Position numbers and translations under genes: made by a program. Positions 17,180 to 31,690 of a stretch of DNA of 32,252 nt are shown here, one piece after another. This stretch comes from Gammaproteobacteria bacterium (lineage in GTDB: Bacteria; Pseudomonadota; Gammaproteobacteria; Chromatiales; Chromatiaceae): positions 1-32,252 of the forward strand of contig SACH01000033.1 in NCBI GenBank assembly GCA_009928645.1, given 5' to 3'. The number at the start of each line of letters is the position of its first letter. Positions within the stretch are counted from its first letter, which is position 1. The notes under the pieces were generated by a model, which had not been told where the DNA came from, searched no databases, and worked only from the letters and a program-made list of their open reading frames with translations.

Positions 17180-17883
17180 GAGGCTGACGCCGCCGGGGCG
17201 GGACTTGGTTGATTCTCGGCAGAGTCCCGTGTCTGGTCCGCGGTTTCGGCCGCAAGCAGGCTACCAACCGTGACCGGGGTGACACTGGCCGCCTTAAGGG
17301 CCGCGGACAGAATTTCCGCCACCCGGTCGGCCTCAGGCACGCCGCGCAGCATGGGCTCGACCTGACTGAAGTGCCAGGGCCGCACATGGGGCCAGAGGAC
17401 CAGATAGGAAACCGGTTGCCGTCCGGTCAGTGACAGGGAGATGTCACCCGTACCGTCGGGGTAGCGCCGCAGACCCGCCGACGCGATCTTGCTGAAGGGC
17501 AGATTGATGGTCATGGACACGGCTACCCCGAAGCGCATCACCACCCGCCGATTGGTGATGGTGTAGAGGGTCGCCCGGCTATTGGCCCAAGCCAGCAACA
17601 CCAACAGACCCACCGCCAGATGGGCAAGGAAAATCAGCCAGCCAGCCAGCAGGGTCGCGCCCATCAGGGATTCCTCACCGGTCCAGAGCTTATCGGCCAG
17701 GTACCAGAGGAAGATGAGGGAGAAATAGAGGATGATCTTGCGGACGTGAAAGGCGCGCCGCGCCAGGGTGCCCCAGGTCGGTGCGCCTTGCCAGAGAATC
17801 CGCTCTCCTTCGGGAGGAATCTCTGGCAGGCCGGGGATGGGTTCTATCTCGTACTCGTTCACTAGGCTTTCATTCCGTCTCAC
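17176..17883 (-). CDS. puhB: PuhB, reaction-centre assembly protein
   Basis: Membrane protein of up to 235 residues with an N-terminal EPIPGLPEIPPEGERILWQG segment, two or three hydrophobic segments (about 48-105) and a PH-like domain marked by ATLYTITNRRVVMRFGVAVS. It assists assembly of the reaction-centre core. The start may be ATG 17883 or GTG 17862 (VNEYEIEPIPG), neither with a strong ribosome site. The C-terminal tail is Ala/Pro/Ser-rich. It overlaps puhC by 4 bases. The 192 bases between puhA and puhB hold no gene but contain GGGG/CCCC and CCAGG-type inverted repeats that could attenuate the transcript after puhA. Confidence 0.92.
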   Translation of the reverse strand: MRRNESLVNEYEIEPIPGLPEIPPEGERILWQGAPTWGTLARRAFHVRKIILYFSLIFLWYLADKLWTGEESLMGATLLAGWLIFLAHLAVGLLVLLAWANSRATLYTITNRRVVMRFGVAVSMTINLPFSKIASAGLRRYPDGTGDISLSLTGRQPVSYLVLWPHVRPWHFSQVEPMLRGVPEADRVAEILSAALKAASVTPVTVGSLLAAETADQTRDSAENQPSPAPAASAS

Positions 17884-18075
17884 AACCAGGCACCAAGCCC
17901 GATACTTGTCTTCAGTTCCCCGTTCCGCTCCGGGGCCAAGGCAGGCAGATGCCCGTCATCCTATCCGGTATCGTCGCGTCCCGAAACCACCCTCGGCGAC
18001 TTATCCAGGGAGGATTCCTGTACAGGCGCACCCTGGCCAGGAATCAACCGCTGCGGGGTTATCGCCCCGGGAGGC

Positions 18076-18951
18076 TCACATCCAGGGATCGGCGCGGCCA
18101 GCCTTGGCGTAGAGGGTGCCACCGGCATAGTAGGCGGAGATCTTGTCCTCTTCGAGCAGGGTCACCTGATTGGGCTGGGCCAGGCGGGGGACCTTGGCGA
18201 AGTGACGACCGAGGATGGCGTTGACCTTCAGTTTACGTGCCTTGCGATTGACGCGGACGAAGTTCATCGGCAGCAGCACGGTTTCGGCGACGGGGGTGTG
18301 ACATACGGGCGCAGGGGCCGGGGCGGCCTCGGCGCCTTCCTCCGCCTCGGCAGGGGCCGCGGCGAGGGGCGCTGAAACCGGCTCCGGCGCGGCGGCCAGG
18401 GGCAAGGCCACTTCCAGGTAACGGATCTGAGGTTCTGACTGGTCGACCCAGATGTCCTTCACCGTACCACCGACCACGTCGTCGGCCCCCAGCACCGGCA
18501 GGCCGCGGGGGTCCAGGTCCTGATGAGCGACGGCGTAGTCTGGGGCAAGGCGCATGGGGATAATCTTGGGCGTACCCTCGAAGGTCAGATCAGGCACGTC
18601 AGGACGATGGGCATAGGAACCCGGCCCCACACCCGCGAGCATGGGATCGCCGTTGGGCTCGAGGGGAGCACCTGGCCAGGGGGCGATGGGGGTGGCGTTG
18701 ACGACCTCACGGGCCTCTTCCCGCGGGGCATAGCGGGTGCCGCCGCCATGAGGCATGACGAAGGACTTGGGCTCCGGCAGGCCCGGGAAGCCCACCACCT
18801 TGACGTGGAGACGATCCGATTCCAGGGGATAGCCCTCGCGCTTGTCCTCGCGGCGAAGGTAGATGATGAGGCCCGCGAAAAAGATCCAGAAGGCGTACAG
18901 GACGATTTGGGCGACGTCGAAGTAGCCTGTGATTGCGCCGGTCGAAGACAT
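18076..18951 (-). CDS. puhA: Photosynthetic reaction centre H subunit with an Ala/Pro insertion
   Basis: H subunit that caps the cytoplasmic side of the type-II reaction centre and guides protons to QB. It has 291 residues against about 255-260 in most relatives. One membrane helix lies near residues 11-31, followed by [15 protein letters not shown]; the cytoplasmic domain has [27 protein letters not shown] and [16 protein letters not shown]. Glu180 in RYLE corresponds to the proton-relay Glu H173 of Rhodobacter sphaeroides and is kept. Immediately after it comes an insertion of about 38 residues (184-221), rich in Ala, Pro and Glu and built of 11-residue units, where relatives have a short beta-turn. 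A strong ribosome site, TGGAGGAA (18957-18964), precedes the ATG. Confidence 0.97.
   Translation of the reverse strand: MSSTGAITGYFDVAQIVLYAFWIFFAGLIIYLRREDKREGYPLESDRLHVKVVGFPGLPEPKSFVMPHGGGTRYAPREEAREVVNATPIAPWPGAPLEPNGDPMLAGVGPGSYAHRPDVPDLTFEGTPKIIPMRLAPDYAVAHQDLDPRGLPVLGADDVVGGTVKDIWVDQSEPQIRYLEVALPLAAAPEPVSAPLAAAPAEAEEGAEAAPAPAPVCHTPVAETVLLPMNFVRVNRKARKLKVNAILGRHFAKVPRLAQPNQVTLLEEDKISAYYAGGTLYAKAGRADPWM
18289..18402 (-). repeat. 33-bp repeat insertion in puhA
   Basis: The insertion encodes [22 protein letters not shown] and [11 protein letters not shown], three related 11-residue (33-bp) units. The first two are clearly homologous at DNA level. They interrupt the H-subunit beta domain just after the conserved RYLE. 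Confidence 0.6.
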
Positions 18952-18972
18952 GAGGGTTCCTCCAGTTGCAGA

Positions 18973-20406
18973 TTACTGGCCGGGAAATTCGGCCAGACCG
19001 AAACGCGCTGAGGTCGGCTGCCGCGGGCGGCGGGCGGTGCCGGCCAAAGGCCCGATGGCGATCAGGGTGGCGAAGAGCAACCCGATCTCCAGATGATAGA
19101 CCACGCCATAGCCGGTGGCGGGGGTGTTCAGGGCGATCCCCAGGTGACCCTGCGTGGCCAGGCCGGAGAAGAAATCACGCATGACGCCGCCGAGGGCAAT
19201 GGCCAGGCCGGCGGCGGTGGCCTGGACGGCCCCCCAGGCCCCCAGGGCGAGGCCGCTCTGGCCCTCCTTGACCTGGTCCATGGCGGCCGTCAGGGTGCCC
19301 ACGGCGAAAAACCCGCCACCGAGGCCGATGAGAAAGGCCCCCAGCCGGAACAGGAGGGCCGACTCCAACGGTGCGGCGAAAATGACCGCTGAGAAGGCCG
19401 CGATCCCAATCAGGACCCCCAGGGCCGCGAGGCGGTAAGGATCGCTGCCGCGGTGCAGACGCCGCGCGGCCAGGCCGTAGGCGATCAGGGTGCCGCCTGC
19501 CAGCAGGGCGGTCAGGGCCGTGGTGGCCCCCACCGACAGCCCCAGGATCTGACCACCGTAAGGTTCGAGAAGAATGTCCTGCATGCTGAAACCGGCGGTA
19601 CCCAGTCCCAGGGCGATCAGCAGGCGGCCGGCCTGACCACCGGCGAGGAAATCACGCCAGGCATCGCGAAAGTGCTGGCCACCGCCGCCCCGGGTGCGGC
19701 TGGGGTCCCGCACTTCCTGTTTCCACAGGGCGGCGATGTTCAGCAGCAGGGTGACCACGGCGGCGCCCTGGATGATCTGGATCAGCCGGAGCTGGCTGAA
19801 CTCGGACAGCAGCAGGCCGAACAGGGCGGAACTGCCGACCATGCCCAGCAGGAGCATGACATAGAGCAGGGCCACCACCCGCGGCCGGGCCTCGGGCGGG
19901 GCCAGGTCGGTGGCCAGGGCCAGGCCGGCGGTCTGGGTGATGTGCAGCCCGGCGCCCACCAGCAGGAAGGCCAGGGCCGCCCCGCCGTAACCCAGAAAGG
20001 CCGGCCCCTGGCTATCCCCGGAGAGCAGCACCAGGGCAAAGGGCATGATCGCCAGGCCGCCAAACTGCAGCATGGTTCCCAGCCAGATATAAGGCACCCG
20101 CCGCCAGCCCAGGGCCGAGCGGTGATGGTCGGACTTGAAGCCCACCAGGGCGCGGAAGGGGGCGAAAAGCAGCGGCAGGGAGACCATGACGGAAACCAGC
20201 CAGGCCGGCACCCCCAGCTCGACCACCGTCACCCGGTTGAGGGTGCCGGTGAGCAGAACCGTGGCCATTCCCACGGAGACCTGGAAGAGGGCCAGGCGCA
20301 ACAGGCGACCCAGGGGCAACTCCGCCGTCGCGGCATCCGCGAAGGGCAGGATGCGCGTCCCGTAGCGCATCCAGAGCTGGACCATCTCCTGGGTCGGGGA
20401 CTTCAT
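18973..20406 (-). CDS. lhaA: LhaA, PucC-family light-harvesting 1 assembly transporter-like protein
   Basis: Major-facilitator-like membrane protein of the bacteriochlorophyll delivery family (LhaA/PucC), about 477 residues with roughly twelve hydrophobic segments; needed for light-harvesting 1 assembly. The N-terminal RILPFADAATAELPLGRLLR and LFQVSVGMATVLLTGTLNRV are characteristic, as is the loop PFRALVGFKSDHHRSALGWR. The chosen start is ATG 20406. An in-frame GTG at 20505 would add 33 low-complexity residues resembling the insertions in neighbouring genes, so a longer protein is possible. The stop is 21 bases before puhA, whose promoter often lies inside lhaA in purple bacteria. Confidence 0.93.
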   Translation of the reverse strand: MKSPTQEMVQLWMRYGTRILPFADAATAELPLGRLLRLALFQVSVGMATVLLTGTLNRVTVVELGVPAWLVSVMVSLPLLFAPFRALVGFKSDHHRSALGWRRVPYIWLGTMLQFGGLAIMPFALVLLSGDSQGPAFLGYGGAALAFLLVGAGLHITQTAGLALATDLAPPEARPRVVALLYVMLLLGMVGSSALFGLLLSEFSQLRLIQIIQGAAVVTLLLNIAALWKQEVRDPSRTRGGGGQHFRDAWRDFLAGGQAGRLLIALGLGTAGFSMQDILLEPYGGQILGLSVGATTALTALLAGGTLIAYGLAARRLHRGSDPYRLAALGVLIGIAAFSAVIFAAPLESALLFRLGAFLIGLGGGFFAVGTLTAAMDQVKEGQSGLALGAWGAVQATAAGLAIALGGVMRDFFSGLATQGHLGIALNTPATGYGVVYHLEIGLLFATLIAIGPLAGTARRPRQPTSARFGLAEFPGQ

Positions 20407-20539
20407 CGCCGGTCGGTCCCCCGGTCCGGAGACAGGCGTGGCATTCCCGGCCCCGGGCCCGTGGTCGGGCACATCCGGCGAGGACCCCGAACTGCCGCCG
20501 GGCACATCGAGTCAGGCCGCCGGTCTCGTATCGGGCGCA

Positions 20540-21244
20540 TCACTTCCGGATCAGCTCCAGGGCCTGGGAGGTGTAGAAGCCGCTGACGATACGCTCACAG
20601 CGGCCGACTTGCCAGTTGGCCAGGGAGGGTTCGGCCAGGATCAGGGCCTTGAGGGTGTCCTCCCCCACCGGTTCGATGGCCGGGGCGCGATTGCCGCGCG
20701 GAAAAAGGCGCCCCACCACGTGCATCAGGGTCAGGGGGCCGGTCTTGGGGGCGAAGGTGAAGACGATGGAGCCGGAGGTGCGGGCGGCGAGGCCGCACAG
20801 CACGCTCAGGACCTCCCGCGGCCGGTAGTGGATCAGGGAGTCCATGGCGACCACATGGTCGAAGGCCCCCAGGGCCGGGTCGAGCATGTCGCCGGCCCGG
20901 AAGTCGATCTCCCCCGGGGCCAGGTCCTGGGGGATGCGCTCCCGGGCGATCTGGATCAGGGTCGGGGCGACGTCGATGGCCAGCACCCGCGCCCCGCGCC
21001 GGGCAGCCTCGACGGCCAGGGCCCCGGTGCCGCACCCGGCATCCAGCAGGCGCTTGCCGTTCAGGTCCGCCGGTAGCCAGGACAGCAGCAGGTCGCGCAT
21101 GCGATCGCGACCGGCGCGCACCGTGGCGCGGATGCGGCTGACCGGCGCGTCGGAGGTGAGCCGTTTCCAGGCCTCGGCCGCGGTACGGTCGAAGTAGTGC
21201 TCGATCTCCCCGCGACGTTCTTGATAGGCGCTATCCAATTTCAA
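20540..21244 (-). CDS. bchM: Mg-protoporphyrin IX O-methyltransferase
   Basis: SAM-dependent enzyme methylating the ring-C propionate of Mg-protoporphyrin IX, directly after Mg chelation. The 234-residue protein has the family length, with EIEHYFDRTAAEAWKRLTSD near the N-terminus, SAM motif I LLDAGCGTGALAVEAARRG, AIDVAPTLIQIARER, and FDHVVAMDSLIHY as post-motif. There is no in-frame ATG before residue 48; the start must be TTG at 21244 or 21238, with a weak cGGA ribosome site, so initiation is probably inefficient. It lies between bchL and lhaA. Confidence 0.95.
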   Translation of the reverse strand: MKLDSAYQERRGEIEHYFDRTAAEAWKRLTSDAPVSRIRATVRAGRDRMRDLLLSWLPADLNGKRLLDAGCGTGALAVEAARRGARVLAIDVAPTLIQIARERIPQDLAPGEIDFRAGDMLDPALGAFDHVVAMDSLIHYRPREVLSVLCGLAARTSGSIVFTFAPKTGPLTLMHVVGRLFPRGNRAPAIEPVGEDTLKALILAEPSLANWQVGRCERIVSGFYTSQALELIRK

Positions 21245-21269
21245 TTCCGCTTTATGTGTTATCGCTGAC

Positions 21270-21287
21270 GGTCAAACGTTTAAGACA
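21270..21287. promoter_or_regulatory. Possible PpsR/CrtJ-like half-consensus site upstream of bchM
   Basis: GGTCAAACGTTTAAGACA reads GGT-N12-ACA, one base off the TGT-N12-ACA pattern, centred about 35 bases upstream of the bchM start. I could not find a matching -10 element, so this is only a candidate. Confidence 0.25.
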
Positions 21288-21321
21288 GGGCAATACAAGA
21301 GCAGCATCCATCAGCTCTTCC

Positions 21322-21421
21322 GGAGCGGGTGGCGTCTGGTGGGGGACGCCGTGAATACGTCCCTGTAGGCTTGACAACCGCATCCCTGCGGTTGACACCC
21401 CCACCAAACGCCCCCCGCTCC
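21322..21421. repeat. Large nested palindromic element between bchM and bchL
   Basis: 24 bases at 21322-21345 pair with 21398-21421 with only two mismatches. The 52-base loop holds a perfect inner hairpin, CAACCGC (21374-21380) with GCGGTTG (21387-21393), and the string gtgaatacgtccctgtaggc. The GC-rich, nested layout resembles dispersed palindromic (REP/MITE-like) elements of gammaproteobacteria. It has no T run, but as RNA it could slow transcription or stabilise the bchL end of the message. Confidence 0.65.
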
Positions 21422-21469
21422 TCCCTGCTCTGACCGCGAAAAAAATAGGCTTCAGGCATGATGCCTAGC

Positions 21470-26242
<4,773 letters not shown>

Positions 26243-26268
<26 letters not shown>

Positions 26269-28171
26269 CGTAAAGCGTCTCCACAGTGATGGTGGCGATG
26301 CCCCGCTCGCGGGCGAAGCATTCAGTATTGCGCCGCGCCTTGCCGCGGACGAAGAAGGGAATCTTTTTCAGCTCGTTCTCGGCCAGGGGGTCCCAGACGG
26401 GTGCGCTTGCGGCGGATTCATTCGCGGCCATGTTGGCGGTCTGGGACGAAAGGGCGTGCTGGGCCACGGACGGGCCAGCCGTCATCCCCTCCTGACCGGT
26501 ACCGGACGAAATCGCTGGGCTCCCGGGGGAAGGCGCTGTGGGGAACTCATGAGCCAGACCAGGGGCTAGGTTGATGCCCGGAGTGGAGATCTGGGACCGG
26601 GCGGCCAGGTCCGGGATCGTGGCTGAAGCGCTGACACCCGGCGGGTAGGTGGCGGCTTGGGGGTCCTGGGCAGCGGCCGGGAGGCTCTCGCCAAACTCGA
26701 AATCCCCGCGGAACATGGTCAAGAGGTGTTCTTCGAGGCCCATCATCAGGGGGCCGATCCAGGTATCGAAGATGACATCCGCCCCTTCGAAGCCCATCTG
26801 CGGGGCATAGCGGGCGGGGAAGTCCTGGACGTGGGCGGGGGCCGAAATGACGGCACAGGGAATACCGAGTCGCTTGGCGACGTGGCGCTCCATTTGGGTG
26901 CCGAGGACCAGTTCCGGATGGGAAGCAGCGATACATGCCTCGACCTCCAGATAATCGGCGGTGATCAGGGCCTCCAGACCATACTGGTGGGCGGCCTCCC
27001 GCACCGGCCGGGCCTGCTCGCGCAGATAGGTGCCCAGACCCACGACATTCATGCCCAGTTCCTGGTCGATGATCCGGGCGGCGGCAAGGGCATGGGTGGC
27101 GTCGCCGAAGATGAAGACCCGCTTGCCGGTGAGGTAGGTCGCATCCACCGACTGACTATACCAGGGCAGGCGGGGTTGATAGACAGGGATCGCCAGACTT
27201 TGGCCTTCAGAAAACGGGGCGGTTGCTAAGGACGGTGCCAACTGAGGGCTTACCACGGACGGTACCGCCTGAGGAGATTTGGAAGCCGGTTCAGCAGGGG
27301 CAGCCTCAAGGCCCGCCGTGGTAGATGAAACAGCGGCCGCTATCAGGCGGGCCGCAGCCGTGGCTACGGCCTTGTCACCGGCGACGCGACCGACCTCCGC
27401 CAGGAAATCGCGGGTGGCGCCGATACCGATGGGCACCGTGCGCACCCAGGGCTGGCGAAAGGTCCGCTCCAGCCAGGCGCAGGTCGACTCGGCGATCTCG
27501 GGGTAGAGGCAGAGATTGAAGTCGGCCTCGGGCAGGCGCAGCAGGTCGGAGGGGCGGGCACCCAGGGGGGCGACGATATGGACCTCCACGCCGATGGCCG
27601 CCAGCAGGCGGCTGACCGCCGTGACGTCGTCGCGGCAGCGGAAGCCCAGGGCGATGGGACCCAGCAGGTTGGCTCGCGGCGGCTGGCCGGGGGCGCGGGC
27701 CGGGTGTGGGGTACCGGGGGCGGGGGCCCGGGATTTGAGCAGGGCGCGCACCAGGCGGTGGAAGGTCTCACCGGCGCCCCAGGTCTCCTTGCGCGACCAG
27801 GAGGGCAGGTCCAGGGGCAGGACCGGCACCGGCAGACCCAGGCCCCGCACCAGGGACCCGGCCTGATCCTGCAACAGTTCGGCGGTGCAGGACTCGCCGA
27901 TCATCAGCACCTCGGGGCGGAAGCGCTCGTAAGCGACGCGGGCCGCCTCCTTGATCAGGTCGGCGGTGCTCCGCCCCAGATCGCGCTGCTGGAAACTGGT
28001 ATAGGAGACCGGGGGCCGCCCCGGGCGGCGCTCGATCATGGTGAACAGGAGGTCGGCGTAGCTGTCGCCCTGGGGGGCGTGCAGCAGGCAATGCACCCCG
28101 CGCATGGCAGTAGCGACGCGCAGAGCCCCCATGTGGGTAGGGCCTTCGTAGGTCCAGACGGCGAGTTCCAT
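26243..28171 (-). CDS. bchB: Light-independent protochlorophyllide reductase subunit B with two insertions
   Basis: Catalytic subunit that with BchN holds the 4Fe-4S cluster and the substrate pocket. 642 residues against about 510-540 usually. Asp36, the unusual aspartate cluster ligand, is present in [13 protein letters not shown], and the C-terminal [14 protein letters not shown] is conserved. Two additions explain the length: an Ala/Pro/Ser-rich stretch near residues 283-330 before LPWYSQSVD, partly a 27-bp repeat, and about 95 low-complexity residues near 495-592 between the catalytic body and the conserved C-terminal domain. The latter shows no clear repeat period. The ATG lies 6 bases after the bchN stop, and the stop overlaps bchH. 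Confidence 0.96.
27222..27275 (-). repeat. Two-unit 27-bp repeat in the first bchB insertion
   Basis: Units 27222-27248 and 27249-27275 match at about 19 of 27 bases, including ggacggt and ctgagg. A third diverged unit may follow. They encode SPQAVPSVV and SPQLAPSLA in the reverse direction. Confidence 0.6.
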
Positions 28172-28177
28172 GACCGG

Positions 28178-30057
<1,880 letters not shown>

Positions 30058-30094
30058 CGCGCACCCGTGGAGAGCAACCCATGCCTGCGGGGGC

Positions 30095-30123
30095 AATCTA
30101 GTCCGGAGTGGGGCAAGTGTCAA
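30095..30123 (-). promoter_or_regulatory. Sigma-70-type promoter of the bchF-to-menE run
   Basis: On the minus strand TTGACA (30123-30118) is followed after 17 bases by TAGATT (30100-30095), a good -35/-10 pair. Transcription would start near 30088, about 30 bases before the bchF ATG. The -35 element lies inside the palindrome at 30118-30135, so a repressor bound there would block RNA polymerase. Confidence 0.6.
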
Positions 30124-30135
30124 CTAAAGTTTACG
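30118..30135. promoter_or_regulatory. PpsR/CrtJ-like operator, bchF side
   Basis: TGTCAACTAAAGTTTACG is a near-perfect TGT-N12-ACA palindrome (last base differs). It contains the bchF -35 element. Its centre is 60 bases from the second site at 30178-30195, about six helical turns, which would suit cooperative binding as described for CrtJ/PpsR in Rhodobacter. Confidence 0.6.
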
Positions 30136-30177
30136 TCAGGACTGGCGAGGAGGCGACGGCTCCCGCTACAATGCCGG

Positions 30178-30195
30178 TGTAAATTTCAGTTGACA
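30178..30195. promoter_or_regulatory. PpsR/CrtJ-like operator, bchG side
   Basis: TGTAAATTTCAGTTGACA is a perfect TGT-N12-ACA site. Its right half is a TTGACA -35 element (30190-30195) for bchG. 17 bases on comes tagttt (30213-30218), a poor -10. If that is used, transcription would begin at about the bchG ATG, giving a nearly leaderless message. Confidence 0.6.
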
Positions 30196-30224
30196 CCAAA
30201 GGTTGTCATGTTTAGTTTAATCCT

Positions 30225-31139
30225 ATGAGTCAACCTTCCCTCTCCGCGCCCGTCGCGAACCGGCCCGACGGCTCCGCCTTGCTGGAATTACTCAAGCCGA
30301 TCACCTGGTTCCCGCCCATGTGGGCCTTTTCCTGTGGGGTAGTGTCCTCAGGGCAGCCCCTTCTGGAACAATGGCTTCTGGTTCTGACCGGCATCGTCCT
30401 GGCCGGCCCCCTGCTGTGTGGCATGAGTCAGGCCGTCAATGATTGGTTCGATCGCCACGTCGATGCCATCAACGAGCCCCATCGCCCCATCCCCTCCGGG
30501 CGCATGCCGGGCAACTGGGGACTGCGGGTCGCCATCGCCTGGTCCCTGCTTTCCCTGGTCGTCGCCGCGCTGCTAGGACCCTGGGTCTTGGGCGCCACCG
30601 CCCTCGGCCTGGTCATGGCCTGGGCCTACAGCGCCCCGCCCCTGCGCCTCAAGCGCAACGGCTGGTGGGGCAATTCCGCCGTCGCCTTGTCCTACGAGGG
30701 CCTGGCCTGGATCACCGGCACGGCGGTGATGATCGGCGGTCAACTGCCCGACTGGCGCATCGTGCTGCTGGCCTTCCTCTACAGCGCCGGGGCCCACGGT
30801 ATCATGACCCTGAATGATTTCAAGGCCATCGAGGGTGATCAGCGCATGGGCATCCGCTCCCTGCCGGTTCAACTCGGTGTCCAGGGCGCGGCCTGGGCGG
30901 CCTGTCTCTTCATGGCCCTGCCCCAGGTGGTCGTGATCGCCCTGTTGGCGGACTGGCAACGGCCCTGGCACGCCCTCGCCGTCGCCGTCGTCCTCGGCAT
31001 CCAATTCCTGATGATGGTCCGGTTCCTGCGCGCCCCCGTCGCCCAGGCCACCTGGTTCAGCGCCTCCGCCGTCAGCGTCTACGTCACTGGCATGATGATC
31101 AGCGCCTTCGCCGTCCGTGCCCTGATCCCGGCGTTCTGA
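30225..31139 (+). CDS. bchG: Bacteriochlorophyll synthase (chlorophyllide prenyltransferase)
   Basis: UbiA-family membrane enzyme that esterifies bacteriochlorophyllide a with its prenyl alcohol, the last pigment step. 304 residues with about eight hydrophobic segments. Conserved parts are LELLKPITWFPPMWAFSCG, the Asp-rich NDWFDRHVDAINEPHRPIPS, AYSAPPLRLKRNGWWGN and the second motif LNDFKAIEGDQRMGIRSLPV. The ATG has almost no ribosome site, which agrees with a leaderless or very short-leader transcript from the adjacent promoter. The PucC-family gene follows 39 bases later, the usual partner order. Confidence 0.96.
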   Translation: MSQPSLSAPVANRPDGSALLELLKPITWFPPMWAFSCGVVSSGQPLLEQWLLVLTGIVLAGPLLCGMSQAVNDWFDRHVDAINEPHRPIPSGRMPGNWGLRVAIAWSLLSLVVAALLGPWVLGATALGLVMAWAYSAPPLRLKRNGWWGNSAVALSYEGLAWITGTAVMIGGQLPDWRIVLLAFLYSAGAHGIMTLNDFKAIEGDQRMGIRSLPVQLGVQGAAWAACLFMALPQVVVIALLADWQRPWHALAVAVVLGIQFLMMVRFLRAPVAQATWFSASAVSVYVTGMMISAFAVRALIPAF

Positions 31140-31178
31140 TGCCATCCTCCAGCACCCTGATCCCGTTGAGTTGAACAC

Positions 31179-31685
31179 ATGACCCAAGGCCCCCTTCCCC
31201 CCCTTGGCTGGCTTGGCATTCTCCGTCTGGGCCTGGTGCAGACCGCCTTGGGGGCCATCATCGTCCTCACCACCTCGACCCTGAACCGGGTCATGGTCGT
31301 CGAGTTTCTCCTCCCCGCCATGCTCCCCGGGGCCCTGGTGGCCTTGCACCACCTGGTGCAGATCTCCCGGCCACGCTGGGGCTACGGCTCGGACGTCGGC
31401 GGTCGACGCACCCCCTGGATCATCGGTGGCATGGGTCTGCTGGCCATCGGCGGGGTCCTGGCGAGCAGCGCCACGGCCTGGATGGCCACGCAGGTGCTGG
31501 GGGGTACCCTCCTGGCCGTCCTGGCCTTCACCCTGATCGGGGTGGGCGTGGGCGCCTGCGGCACCTCGCTCCTGGTGCTCTTGGCCAAGCGGGTCAGTGA
31601 ACGCTTGCGCGCCGCGGCCGCCACCACGGTCTGGCTGATGATGATCGTCGGCTTCATCATCACCGCCACCACCGCCGGCGCATTT
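31179..31685 (+). pseudogene. PucC-family transporter downstream of bchG, truncated at the contig junction
   Basis: N-terminal third of a bacteriochlorophyll-family major-facilitator protein, the gene that usually follows bchG in purple bacteria. It shows VLTTSTLNRVMVVEFLLPAM, the loop SRPRWGYGSDVGGRRTPWII, and LLVLLAKRVSERLRAAAATT ahead of WLMMIVGFIIT. Homology-like sequence stops at about residue 168 (near TTAGAF); relatives continue for about 250 more residues. After that the frame stays open by chance through AT-richer DNA that looks unrelated. The truncation is probably an assembly break, so the gene may well be intact in the organism. Confidence 0.8.
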
Positions 31686-31690
31686 TCGGT
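31677..31690. other. Composition and homology breakpoint (probable chimeric join)
   Basis: To the left the sequence is strongly GC-rich and reads plus-strand PucC-family protein. To the right it becomes far richer in A and T, with T runs, and the meaningful frame is on the minus strand. No transposase, terminal repeat or target duplication is visible. The join falls in GCCGGCGCATTTTC, which both frames can read through. Confidence 0.7.
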
